Shown here in pieces: positions 46,618 to 58,900 of a DNA stretch of 64,000 bases. Every line of letters begins with the position of its first letter. Positions within the stretch are counted from its first letter, which is position 1. The position numbers were made by a program, and so were the translations under genes. Origin of the DNA: Gracilariopsis chorda. Lineage: Eukaryota; Rhodophyta; Florideophyceae; Gracilariales; Gracilariaceae. The stretch is taken from the NCBI GenBank assembly GCA_003194525.1, contig NBIV01000106.1:1-64000 (forward strand), given 5' to 3'. Under the pieces are notes generated by a model. The model had not been told where the DNA came from and did not search any database. It saw only the letters and a list, made by a program, of their open reading frames with translations.

Positions 46618-48946
46618 ATGTGTGACTCTGAAGTTGAGTCCAAAACCACCTCTGGTGTGAAAATCCCACCCTTCCATGGTAAACGTGGTGAAGATTATAC
46701 GTTATGGCGACATCGTCTACGGGCTGCATTTCGCATCAAAGAAGTCTGGAATGTCGTAATGTCAGGCTTGCAGGTGTCATCCAGTGCTACCACGACGCAG
46801 GTGTCGGTCTCAAGCGCTCCGCAGACCACTCCCCGTGTACTTGCCAAATGAGAAAAGGCATGCGCAATCATAATATGTGCACATAGAGATGCCCATCTGC
46901 GTGTGGTTTTACAGGTCGATGATGACCCTTGGCGTATGCTCCAACTTCTTGATGCGAGGTATGCGTCTAACAGGACAGTGTCACGTATTGCTGTAGAGAC
47001 CAAGCTATTCCGAATGTTGTATAATGGTCAAGATATGTCGGACTATGTCGACCAATTTGCGTTCCTATTCTCGCAACTAGACCGAATCGGAAAGGATGCT
47101 GCCATTCCCAAATCCCACAAGGCGCCAATGCTGTTACCCTCTATCGATCCCAACCGCTCACTGGAGTCAATGGCTGTGGCACTTCGGACAAAGTACATCT
47201 TGGAATTGACATGGGACTACGTGGCCACCACCCTCATAGACGAATAAAATGCTCGCCAAATTAAGTCATCCGGTTCTGCTCATAGTTGCAAACGCATGAA
47301 GAGCAGAAGTAAGGGCAGTAGCCGTTCACGTGGACACACCACATCGTCAAATATTTACGACATTGATGCAAGTACATTAGATCCCAACTCATTCAATGAG
47401 TACAACGGACGCGCTTATGCTATTGGTGGCAAAAATAGTTATCATTGCAGCTTCTGTGACAGAGATGGTCACACGCAGGACCGATGTCACATGAATCCTG
47501 ACGATACAGACAATCATCTGCCTAAAGCTATCTTGGAAAAACTCAAAACTAGTTCCAGTGACAAACCCAAGAACTCCGAAAGGTCATCACAAACAGATTC
47601 TAAGATTGAGATCGCTGCAGTGTCTGCTGAAAAGTCTGCAGTGGTGCCCCTGGCGTATACTTCTATAGACACCTACGCAGACAGGGGTGCCACATCTTAC
47701 TTCTTTACTTGTGCTTCTGCTTTCGTCCCGAACACATTGGTTGACATACAGCAAAGGACGATTAAGGTCACTGACAACACTACAGTCTCTGCTACACAAA
47801 ACGAGGATGGAATACTCTTTTTTTCGGAGGCTAACCTCAGGTTGACAGATGTACTGCTAGTCCCGGATCTGGGATACAACTAGGTTTCTGTATGTCGTAT
47901 GGCCGGTAAAGACATTCTGTCCTTTTTCTGTGCTAATGAGGTTTGTGTTATACACGAAGACGGATTAGAGATTGGATGTGGACAACGTGACATGTCCTCT
48001 CGTTTGTACACGCTGCCAAATCCAATTGAGCATAACTACTTCGTTTCGCATAGCTATGGTGTTAATGCAGTGGTAGTTGATGTTGGGCACAATCTGCCGC
48101 AGGTTGGAGGAGCGCACGTGCTTCATCAAAATGTTGGAGAAGCGCATGTTCATATTCAGAATTTGCATGCAAAGAATGCCAAAGAGTACATTGCTCTCCA
48201 GGACCCAACCACAGATGGTCTGCAGGAAATGGTATTCTCACCTCCCTACACCCCAGACCATAGTGCCATTGCCGAGCGCATCAATCGCACAATGGAAAAA
48301 GCTGCTCGAGCTTTGCTGATTCAGGAATGGCAATGGCAAGGATGCCTATGGCCGTATGCATTGAAATATGATATTTGTATATGCAATAGATCTCTCCACT
48401 CTATCACAGGCCTGAATTTATACCTTTTGGCCGGTGGTGTTAAGGCGTCGATGAAGCATGCTAAAGCGTTTGGATGCGCAGCATATAAATTGAAAATGAA
48501 CCCAGACACCAAGTTCGAGTCTCGTGCACTTGAAGGATTGTACTTGCAGACTCTGGAGCATGGTGTCTCCCAGGTTTTGATCACTGATGCCTGTGAGATT
48601 CCTCGAATTGAGGGGTCCCGGCATGTCACTTCTCACGAATCTTCATTCCCTGGTTGCACCATATCTCACAAACTATATGGATGACGAAAGTGCATCAGAT
48701 ATTGTTTATAGTAGGTTCTGGTGCCAGAACTGTCGCAGAATTTGCGACAAGCTCTTAAATTCATAATTTCTGCCGAGATAGTGGTGCTCCAAGCCTTCAT
48801 GCACCAGACAAACGATTCCATCCCAAAATACTTGCAAGTAAAGACAATGATATGGACATACATCCAAAGCCACTCATCCATGGAACTGAAGCGGTAAAGA
48901 TAAAGAAACACGTACTAACCCACGAACTTGAGAAGGAGTGCTTATT
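46618..48946 (+). pseudogene. N9b defective copia: gag, protease, partial integrase, no RT/RNase H
   Basis: ATG 46618 (MCDSEVESKTTSG) opens a Gag with a TGA at 46849-46851 and a TAA at 47245-47247. The knuckle CSFCDRDGHTQDRC is intact, and the protease motif is altered (ADRGATSYFF for ADSGATSHFF). The integrase lacks about 105 codons, from after PIEH to before the LPQ-GGAHVLHQN region, so the HHCC finger and first catalytic Asp are gone. KNAKEY and HSAIAERINR remain. After RHVTSHES a short acidic linker runs directly into LTHELEKEC, omitting all of RT and RNase H. N13 shares both deletions, so this is a subfamily structure rather than random decay. It must have moved with enzymes supplied by full-length relatives. 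Confidence 0.85.
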
Positions 48947-49739
48947 TTAGGACATGGTAGAGTGCCTGGTAGTCCTGGGACATCAAGGTGCAGCACTTTG
49001 AAACAAAGTTTCATATAACAGAGGGCTGTTTTTGAGAGCTGCTTTGCAAAAGCACATATGCGTGTGTTCTCAAACTCAACGTGAAACGGGCATATGATTG
49101 GCTATTGCATATAACCATATGCGATGCGTTGGTTACAAGTATTGTGCATCGTATGGGTCCTGGGCATGGAACTGGCAACTCGGCATAAGGTGAATGGGCA
49201 TGATACTTAGGAATATGTGTGGCTACATCTGGTTAACAGGTACATGCAGGTGTTGCATAGGTGCAGTTGTGCAAGTAAGCACGTGCCATGCACGCAAAAC
49301 ACCTAGGGTATGTACATGGATGCGTTGGCATGTGAATATGTGCTTTGTCATAGTCATGATGACGCAGGTAAGTGTTTACACAGTGCTGTAACATGCTGGC
49401 ACATTGTTGGCATGTGTGGTTCACTTGTTGCGCATTGTTGGCTGCTTGGTTCACTTGGTATGCTTTGTTGTAATGTGTTGTTATGTTGTTATGCATGGTT
49501 GTACTTAGCAGTAATCAGTGTGTGCAACCCTCATTGTGTTATGTTTGATTACGATTGGTGGTATTGGGTGTCCCCGAGTAGTAGTGTAGGGTTTTGTAGT
49601 AGTACTAGTGTAGGGTTTTGTAGTAGTAGTAGTGTGAACTAGAGGTGATATATAGGCCTCTGAAGTCGCGGTAGCAAGTAAACTCGCCCCCAAGAGTGGC
49701 AACCTTCAATTGTTATTTTCTTCCATTCTTTGTTTAACA
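48939..49739 (+). repeat. 3' LTR of N9b (LTR-1b type)
   Basis: Starts TGCTTATTTTAGGAC (mutated TGTTGATGTTAGCAC) and ends TTTGTTTAACA. The last part (the CATTTCCG…CCCAAC segment) is missing. A duplicated GTAGTAGT/GTAGGGTTTT motif lies at 49578-49630. The right flank is leader of N10. Confidence 0.8.
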
Positions 49740-50407
49740 GATCCGCAGTATCCCTTTCCCCTTTATACCAATCACTTTGTAGCGGAGATCACCTTGACAA
49801 ATGAATACTGCAGGGGAATAATCCCAATACTCAACAATAAAGGTGATAGTGGAGACCCTGTGAACCAGTCTCAACGATCGTCCAGACGCGTCTGGTACGC
49901 GAATCACGGGTGGAGTTCAGGTCCTCTACACCTGGACTGTACTTACGGGCTGCTCTGAAGCGCATTCGGAAAAGAAAGTAAGAGATGAAAATCCGTAAAA
50001 AACGGGGGCACCGACAGAACAAACTACCTCCCCTACCCTAAGGGTTGAACCTCTGAACCCTGGATGCTCTCTCCAAATGCGAGGTGCGATTTTCTTCGAA
50101 CCGCCGTACTCTGCTCACTTCGAAAGCAAGGTGCTCAATCCGTACGAAATGTCCCGGGGAGGTTATTTACAAGCAGGATATGCTCTCACCAGTTAACCCC
50201 TGCTAGTCTCTTGCGGGAAATTAGCTCGATCTTTGTGCGCTGAAACAAAAAAGAAACAGCAATCGGAACAGGCCCAGGTCAGTTCACCAGAGACAAGTCC
50301 CTGAACGCTTTGCCTACTTTCACCTCTGCAACTAGGTCTTCACAATATGCGCAACGCAAAAACAAAAGAAAGTTTATTAAGAGTGACGTCTGCAATATGT
50401 CAATGCT
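49740..50407 (-). other. N10 leader (5' part)
   Basis: LTR-4-type leader in minus orientation. The perfect palindrome CCAGACGCGTCTGG is at 49882-49895. The rest of N10 lies left of the N9 block, off-window. Confidence 0.7.
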
Positions 50408-50421
50408 CTGGGCCCATAGTC
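50408..50421 (-). promoter_or_regulatory. Primer binding site of N10, mutated
   Basis: GACTATGGGCCCAG on the minus strand, two changes from the other copies. Confidence 0.8.
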
Positions 50422-51723
50422 TGATAATGATTAATGAATTTGACAAGTGGAAAAGGCCTTCGGCCGTAGGCGGCGCTGCGCGCCGCGTTGGTTTTGTAGC
50501 TTTGTGTATTTAGTAGCGTTCGGAGGCTCTCCGAGCACTTTGCTCGCTTGCGCTCGCAATAGCGCTCGTAGAACCACGGGGCGCCGCGGTGCCGAGAGTA
50601 TGTGGAGCCGTTAGGGTTTTTGTTTATGTGCCTAAATTGACTGCATTGCCAGCCAATGATGAGAAAGCGCGACACGTTGCTTTGTGTAACTGGGTGGCAC
50701 TGCAGTCACTATGGGAGTGCCAGCCAGTAAGCAGGAAGCTTTGCTGCTGCTGCTGCTGCTGAATTTTTTAAATGGTAGGTAGGCGTTGCGCCAAATGGGC
50801 GTTTTGCATGCGCAAACGGGGGCGTGCAAAGCGAATTTGTGGCGCAACGCCTTCCGTCAGTCAACAACACCCCCCTCATACATGTGTAAATCATTAAGAT
50901 TGGGTTGTTGAGACAAGTGGAAACGGCCTTTGGCCGTGGGCGTGATTAATGAATTTGATAGATGAAGTTGGGCTTCGACTGAAATCAGAAAGAAAGAAAG
51001 AAGTAAAAACAAGACTGAAAGTTGTCAACCTCGGGATGCTTACGTTGGCACAGCAACATCTGCAACTTTTATAGCACTACTAGAGTGCACAATAACTACA
51101 AGAAAACCCCTAAACACTAAGCTCGGACACCCAATACTCCCAATAATATTCAAACATACCACAATAAGGGTTGCAAAACCTGCGGACAGTTCACTGCAAC
51201 CATGCATAATATTATTCCAGCACAATCCAACGAAGCGAGGTAAGTGGAAAAACCATGACAACAATGTGCCAGCATGTCACAGCACTGTATAATGCCTTAC
51301 TTGCATCATCATGACCATGACAATGCACAAGTTCACATGACACTGCATCCATATCGATACCCTAAGTACTTTGCGTACCTTGTACTTGCTGGCACACACA
51401 AACACACGTCTGCACCAACTTGATTTTTCTGTAAACCACATGTAGCCACACAGAATCTCATGCACGTTGTCAACTCACATTATGGAAAGTGGCCAATGCT
51501 GTGCCCACGACCCATACAATGCATACCACTTGTAAACCACGTAATACATAAGAGCAATAGCCAATGATAAGCCCATTTCACGTTGGGTTCGAGCACATGC
51601 GCATACGCACTTTTGCAAAGAACGTGCTCATAAGTGTGCATCGTTATATGAACCTATGTTTCCAAGTAGTCTACCATGATGTCTTATGGCTATCAGGCAA
51701 TCGACCGTGTGCTAACATCAACA
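50422..51723 (-). repeat. 5' LTR of N10 (LTR-4) with a 499-bp insertion
   Basis: TGATAATGATTAATG to GCTAACATCAACA. Removing 50444-50942 and one copy of the 16-bp duplication leaves 787 bp, close to the 792 bp of other LTR-4 copies. The right flank is N11 integrase. Confidence 0.87.
50444..50942. mobile_element. Unclassified 499-bp insertion with 16-bp target duplication
   Basis: Flanked by TGATTAATGAATTTGA at 50428-50443 and 50943-50958. A 31-bp direct repeat (28 of 31 identical) sits at 50442-50472 and 50912-50942 and contains GGCCTTCGGCC, a hairpin like that at the Helitron 3' end. An inner inverted repeat GGCGTTGCGCCA (50782-50793) / TGGCGCAACGCC (50840-50851) and a run of (CTG)n near 50742-50761 are also present. 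It is GC-rich, unlike the host LTR. No protein recognised. Confidence 0.8.
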
Positions 51724-52022
51724 TTTCTGGCATGTATGATCGAGCATCAGCGGTAGGGGAGGTGTTGCACTCCGACATACTAGAACCACTTGTACCGTTA
51801 CTCCCACAAAGGGTTCAATATGCTTCTAACATCCTTAGCGAGCGTTCAAGGTATGCCCTCTTAGGCTTCATGACCCATAAGCGCGTTGCTGTTGTGCTCC
51901 ATGCACTTGAGCACAAGTTGCAGCAGCTTGGAGGAGTGCGTATTAAGAAAGTGCACTCGGATAATGCCGAAGAGTATATTGCGTTGCAGTTAAACCCTGC
52001 CAACAATCATCAAGATGGAAGA
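51724..52022 (+). pseudogene. N11 integrase core fragment
   Basis: Copia integrase from ISGMYDRASAVGE through HSDILE (first Asp) and HSDNAEEYIAL (second Asp) to NHQDGR. Open in one frame. N10 interrupts it on the left and a solo LTR-3-like repeat on the right. It continues at 52798. Confidence 0.85.
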
Positions 52023-52792
52023 TGTTCAAGCGGCAGGGAAAGGAAGGGTTGAGTATGCAAAAGAGGTTCGCCAGCGTTGGCTCAGATTTACTTAGAGGTG
52101 CTAAAATCACAAGCTATATAGCAGTTTAACTTGGTCCTCATCGTAACTTCGACTGAAACGGAAACTTAAACCAGTAGTCGGAGACACTCAATACTACCAA
52201 TCATCATTTAAGATAACATAGCCACGTTAGCACGAACCCATGAAATCTTACATGACCTCAACACAACAACGCCCCAACCCTGCACCATAAGTTCCATGCC
52301 CACACACAGCCATGGCAAAAGCAAAAATTCGAGACACAAAACACAAATTCACAGGCCAACGTGCTAACGCATCCAAATTCATCCATGCACGTCATAGTAA
52401 TTCACAGCGTCACGTGTAGGTGTTAGTGCCACCCACTGAAACCCCATTAACCATTTCGTGTGCCTGTAAACCCGATGACACTGCCCATACTCCTCACCAA
52501 AGTACCACTGCTTTACCACATATTTCGTGTGTCCAACTACCATAGATAGATGCCCTGTACACTGTGCACACTGTATTAGCTGGACAGGTTGGTGCCCCAA
52601 TCTTGCCCACATGTGCAATACCATTTGTACCCAATACAATGCATTTGTACATTTGCTATAGCCATTCAGAAGCCGGATTCAGGTTGAGTTCGCACAGCGA
52701 CGCATATGCGCTTTTGCAGAGGCACCCTCTCAAATATCGCATTCTCCTTGGAACATTTCGTTTTCATTGACAAAACATGTACCTCTCCAAGA
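52023..52792 (-). repeat. Divergent solo LTR-3-like repeat (770 bp)
   Basis: TGTTCAAGCGGCAGG to CTCTCCAAGA (terminal CAACA mutated). Flanks are GAAGA (52018-52022) and AAAGA (52793-52797), one mismatch. Alignable to LTR-3 throughout but much diverged, so an old insertion. Confidence 0.82.
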
Positions 52793-55205
52793 AAAGACAG
52801 TTCTTTCTCTCCTCCGTATACTCTGGAACACAATGCAATTGCCGACCGCATCAATCGCACTATGGAGAAAGCTGCTCGAGCTTTGCTCATAAAGACAAGT
52901 CAACCAGAGTGCTTGTGGCCGTATGCGTTAAAGAACGTCATAAACGTTCGCAATAGGGTTTGTTACTCTGCATCTGGAAGCAGCCCTTACCTTATGATGA
53001 CTGGATCAAAACCATTACTGAAGCATGTCAAAGTGTTTGGGTGTGCTGCGTTCGTGCTTAAGGTGAAACAGGATACCAATTTCGAGTCTCTGCCACTTGA
53101 GGGAGTGTACTTGCAGACTCTTGAGAATGGTGTGTATGATGTTTTAGTCATTGATAGTGATCGGATTTCACGCATTGTAAAGTCTCGGCATGTGACATTT
53201 TACGAGTCCAAATTACCTAGTGCACCATTTCTGGAACATGTTATGAGTGAGGGAGGTGCATCAGATGATATTTATGAATGCGCAGATCACTCTGACATTG
53301 ATACTGAGAGTGGTAGTATGGTTTCTGTGGACAATTCATTCAACCCTGAGAGTGATATGGAACATATTGAATCCACTCCTATACCAACAGCACAGAGTAC
53401 TGAAAGCGGAACCGAGCATCCACATTATAGCAAACATGCTTCTAATGACGATTCGGACCCAGAAAATGGTGTTGGGTATGCTCCAGGTGTCATTCAACCT
53501 ACTGCAGACACTGATGTGCTACCGGATTCTGAACCAGAACCACGTTATCGTCGCTGTACAAGACGTGCACCAGCTACGTGGTGGTACATGGCCGGTAGAT
53601 CAACATCACAAATGGATATTACCACGAGTGATGAGCCTACTCTGTGCGAAGCACTGTATGCGACACCACTTGAGCAGAGCCCTTAGAGGAATGCCATTCA
53701 TGGAGAACTGGCATTTTTGGAGTAGGAGGACACTTGAGAGGAGGATGAATCACCTGCCTCTAAGCCTCTTCCTACTAATTTCATCTTAGATTTCAAGCGC
53801 TATGACAAAGGATTGGTTGATAAACTCAAGGCTAAGGTTATGGATGGTGGGTACCAAGAGACATACGGGCAGAACTACATGGAGACATATGCCCCAATGG
53901 TGCCATTCAGTCTATTTCCCATGTTCCTGTATTTTTAACTTTGTCTTCAGATGTATATGGCTCACCTACATGTTAAGACTGCATTTCTCCACGTTGAGCT
54001 TAAAGAAGACGTGTGGGTGATGTCGCCGTGGGGTGTTCCTGGTTTGACCGCAAAATGCTACAAGTTAAGGATGGCTATGTACGGTTTGAAACAGGCTCAT
54101 CTAGCATAACAGACCAAGTTCAAAGCAGACATGAAGAGTTTGGGCTTTGAGGAACTACCCAGCGCACCATGCGTATTCAAGCGAAAGGTTGGAGATGGCA
54201 TGTATGCCTACATACTCGTATACGTGGACGACATTCTGGTGTTCACGCCAACGCTTAGCAACGGAATACGGTGTTGGAGGAGCTCAGAACACTCTATGAC
54301 CTTTGCATTGAGAACCCAATCACTCTGTACCTTGGTGTAGAGCTGTCATGGAAGATAGGTACAGCCAGACAACTCTTTGGTGTCAAACTGGGACATTCGC
54401 TGTATATTGAAAGTATACTTCGACGATTTGGTCTCCAGAACGCTAAACCAGTACGTAGCCCTATGGTGGAGTGCTTTTTCACATTCCTAGGAACGGTGGA
54501 GGACAAATCACCAATGGATGTGCAGTTGTACCAGCAGATGATCGGGTCTCTGCTGTACTTGCAACTACGTACTTGGATGGATATACGTGCTCTGGTTCTC
54601 ATCCTGGCTTGTATTCAGAGTGCCTCTACCGCTTGTTGTCACAAAGCTGTGAAGCGCGTACTCAAATACCTGTGTGAAACGCGACAGCATGTGCTATGCT
54701 ACAACCCTGGATCGCTAGATCTGCATGGTTTCGTAGACTCTGACTACACTGGAGGCACTACAAGTCGGAATTCGATGTCCGGGTATATCGCTCAACGTGG
54801 GTCAGCAGCTTTATAATATGGTGAAAGAAAACAAGCGTCAGTTGCGATATCAACTGGACAGGCGGAGTACTATGCTTGAACTTTGGCTCCAAAGGAAGTG
54901 GTATGGGTTGCTCTTGTGGCACAGGAATGCGGCTTCGAGGTGAATCGTGTGTTCCGTCTACACTCTGATAACCGGTATGCGTTGGCGTGGGCTGGTGGTG
55001 AAAGGTACCCTTGTAATTATGCATAGCATATTGATGTAAATGTTCGCTTTATCCGAAATCTCATAAGAGAAAACATCATTAGTTTTCGCTACTTCTCTAG
55101 TGAGCTGAAAGATTCTGATATACTCACCGAGATATTGGGAAGTACAATTGTTGATGAGATTTTCAAACGCATGGGTCTTGGACAGGAACTCCAGGAGAAG
55201 TTTGA
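52793..55205 (+). pseudogene. N11 integrase C-part-RT-RNase H, broken
   Basis: Resumes RQFFLSPPYT, then HNAIADRINR, in which the catalytic Glu is Asp. Open to a stop near 53684, through an acidic linker and RRAPATWWYMAG. RT follows in shifted frames: FLHVELKEDVW near 54000, then YVDDILVF at 54221-54244. RNase H starts VDSDYTGGTTSR near 54735 and stops at 54814, with the rest readable in other frames to GQELQEKF at 55205. Same subfamily as N4 (LTR-2). Inactive. Confidence 0.85.
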
Positions 55206-55935
55206 AGTCTGGAAGTGGTCGAGTGACTGGCCAATCCCCCAGGAGGCCCCAACTTGGTTCAAAACAAAACCTTCATGGGACGATTGGCACTTTTGGACAA
55301 CCTTGTTCGAAAAGTGCATATGAGCCGTTTCTCCAACCCAACGTGAAATGGAAATGTCATTGACAACTGCAAAACGCTATACGCATTTTATTGCGTACAA
55401 GTGTTATGGATTATAGGAAACCGGATTGTGGATGTGCACAAGTGGAGCAATGTGGTTGGTCGACGTGTACACGCAGTTGGCGGTTGCAGTGAAATGCTGA
55501 AGGTGCAAATGTTTGCTGTATTGGGCAATTTGGGGACAATGTGCGTTTCTAGGCTCCACTGAGGGGTTTGAATGCTAGGATAGAAGTTGTTGATTTTTTA
55601 GAGCTGGTTCTAGATGAAGGGACTGGCAATGGATTAGTTGTGTTCATTGAATGAGTTGTTGATTGATTTAGTTATTTGGAATTGTGCCAATGTAGTTCGC
55701 GCACGCTTTCCTTGTACACCTACCCACACAAAAAACCTGTAGTGTAAAGGTGCAACCGCCTCCGTCACTTGCTGTGACGACAGCAAAGTGTGTGCTGCAG
55801 AGTATATGTAGGTTGAGACTGACCACTACCCAGTAAACTACTCGATCAAGGCTGACAACCTTCCTTGTTTTACATCCTTGTGTCTTCTTAATCCATTTCC
55901 TTTATTCTTTTTCCTAACCTGCGTTCATGTTGACA
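55200..55935 (+). repeat. 3' LTR of N11 (LTR-2, about 736 bp)
   Basis: GTTTGAAGTCTGG (decayed TGTTGAAGTGTTG) to GCGTTCATGTTGACA. Recognised by GTGGTCGAGTG, the core box near 55317-55380 and the CTGACAACCTTCCTTG segment. The right flank is gag of N12. Confidence 0.8.
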
Positions 55936-58900
55936 AAACCTTGCGCAGCGTGTCGCACCAAACGTGTTTGGAATGTAATGGCATAAACTCTGGACGAGTC
56001 CTCTAGTGCTAAAATCACTTAAGATTCAACCTCCACTGCTACTCCGAGCACTTTCTGACTCATGGCAAAACGCGAAAAGGCATGAGAAAACATCAGCTGT
56101 GCACTCGGAGATGCCCTCCTATGCGTAGTCATGGATGTGGATGATGATCCAAGCGGTATGCTTAGACTATTAGATGCACGTTACGCCTCTAATCGAACGG
56201 TATCTCGTATCACTGTACCGACTCAACTGTTCCGAATGTCGTATAGCGGCCAAAAGTATGTTGGGATATGTGGACCAGTTTGTCACGTTATTTTACCATT
56301 TGGACCGAATGGGGAAGGACGGTGCCATTCGAGAGTCACATAAGGCTCCTCCAATGCTGTTGGCCTGTATTGACCCCGGCTGCTCACTAAAGTCAACTAC
56401 TGTGGCACTTAGGACTTAGAAGATCTCGGCACTGACGTGGGAGTATGTGGCAACCACTTTTAATGACGATTACAATGCTCGTCAACTTGGTTCTGCTATT
56501 TCAAGTCGTTGGCGTACCTGCAAAAACAACCAAGGTAAGAGCAACGGCCGTCAATTTGCACGCAACAAAATGTCAAATGGGGACAAAATTGATGGTAATG
56601 CATCAGATTCCAACTCCAAGTTCCAGTCCAATGGGCGTGCTTATCCTATTGCCAGCAAAAACGGTTATCATTGTACCTTCGGCGACTACTACGGTCATAC
56701 GCAGGATCAATGCCACATGAACTCGGACAATCTGGACAACCGTTTACTGAAAATGATCTTGGACCAACTTAAAGCTAGGTCTGGTGACTAGTCCGAACCC
56801 TCTGGGAGAGCCCCAAGAAGAGGAACTAAAATTGAAATCGCCGGAATGGGTGTCAAGAAGTCTACGGTTCTCCCATCTGTGTCTAATGGATTGGACCCCT
56901 ATGCGGACAGCGGAGCTATGTCCCATTTCTTTTGTTATGCATCTGCATTTGTACCTAACACAATGGTTGATGTATCTGCGAGGGCGATTAAGCCTGCTGA
57001 CAACACCATGGTCACCGCAACACAACAAGGAGATATTCTAATGCCCTTCATCGAGGCTAACTTGCGATTGACAGATGTACTGCTCTTACCAGATGTTGGA
57101 TACGACTTGGCATCTGTTGGTTATATGCCGATAATGGCATTCAATCCATGTTTGGTGCAAGTAAGGTTCGTCTTACACACGAAGAAGGGTTTGAAATTGG
57201 ATGTGGTCCACGAGACCTAAGCTCTAGGTTGTACACGCTGCCACGTCCAATCGAGCATACCGGTCACACAACGCTCCTATATGCCAACGACTTAGACCTC
57301 ACAAAGCTGTGGCACCGCCGACTTGCACATATGAACCCACGAGACCTTCAAAAGGTACACGAGCAAGTCGATGGATTCCCAAAGCTAAAGCAGATGGAGG
57401 AGGTATGTCGGCCGTGTCGACTTCGCAAGGGGCATAAACTTCCATTTTTGGGAAAGTTTAAACGAGCAAAAAGGTTGGACACATTGTGCGCTCGGACATG
57501 CTAGGTCCTTTGCTCCCATCATTTCCTGATCGTTTTCAATATGCGTCTGCGTTCATTGATGACTGTTATCGGTATGCTCTGCTTGGCTTCATGGGCATAG
57601 ATCTGAAGTTGGTGATGTATTTCTGGGGATAAAGCAGAAGCTCCAGCAGCCTAGAGAAGCGCATTTACTTGTTCAGAAGTGGCACTTGGACAACGCAAAA
57701 GAGTACATTGCACTACAAAAAACCTTGATAATGATCTGTAGGGAACGTCCTTCTCACCTACGTATACCCTGGGACATAACGCCATTGCCTAGCACATCAA
57801 TCGCAGTATGGAAAAAGTGGCTCGAGCTTTGCCCATTCAGGCCAATTTGCCTGAATGATTCTGGCCGTATGCATTAAAATATGTTATATGTTCGTAATAC
57901 GATTTCCCACTCTACCAAAGGCTTGAATCCATACCTAGTAGTGACTGATAATGAGCCGCCGTTGAAGTACGCTAGAGTCTTTGGATGCGCAGCGTATGTA
58001 TTGAAAATGAACACGGACATTAAGTTCGATTATCGTGCGCTTGAGAGAGTGTACTTGAAGACTGTAGAGCATGGTGTTTATGAGTGTCTGATCACTGATG
58101 ACTCTGTTATTTCCAAACATGTGAGGTCCTCGCATGTAACGTTTGACGAATCCACATTTCCTGTGGCACCATATCGCAAAAATCACATGGATGACGAAAG
58201 TACATCAGATGTTGACTATATTAGCGCTGGGTACGACAGCTGTACTGAAAGCTTGGATGACTTCTCACTTGATTGTGTCGAAGAACTTAGGTCTGTCCTA
58301 GAAACTGGTACAACAGATGCACCGGATCATTCTGCAAAAACTGTGAATGATGTTGAAATTTCAGTTTAAGACCCTGATGCTAGTGACACTGGTGATGGCG
58401 AAGACAGCGAAAATGATTCTAGTGATCTTGTTGATTCGAATGTTGAGTCTGGACTAAACTCCAGGTATCTTCGTTGCAATCGGCGTGCACCACAACGTTG
58501 GTGGCATATGGCTGGTGCTGATACTTCTCAAGTTGAGGTGGCCACCAGTGACGACCCAAAACTTCAGGAAGCATTGTTCACAACTACCTCCGTAAGAGCC
58601 CAATAGGAGAGCACTATTGATGAAGAGATTGCATCACTATTATTAAGGTGTTTGGGTTGCCGATGACACACCGCAGTCAAAGCCCTTACCTACGCATGTC
58701 ATTGTTAAGGTAAAACGTGGTGCAAATGCAGCAGTTGACCGATTTCGAGCTCTTATTGTAGCAGGAGGAAACCACCAGACATATGGTCAGCATTACATGG
58801 ACACATATGCACCATTTATATCTTTCAACTTGTTTTGCATGTTTATGTGTATTATGCTATGCATTCAAATGTACATTGCACAGTTTGACATTAACACTGC

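Noticed and set aside
50742..50761. (CTG)n run as a functional repeat expansion
   Set aside because: Only about six units, within the small insertion. No evidence of a role.
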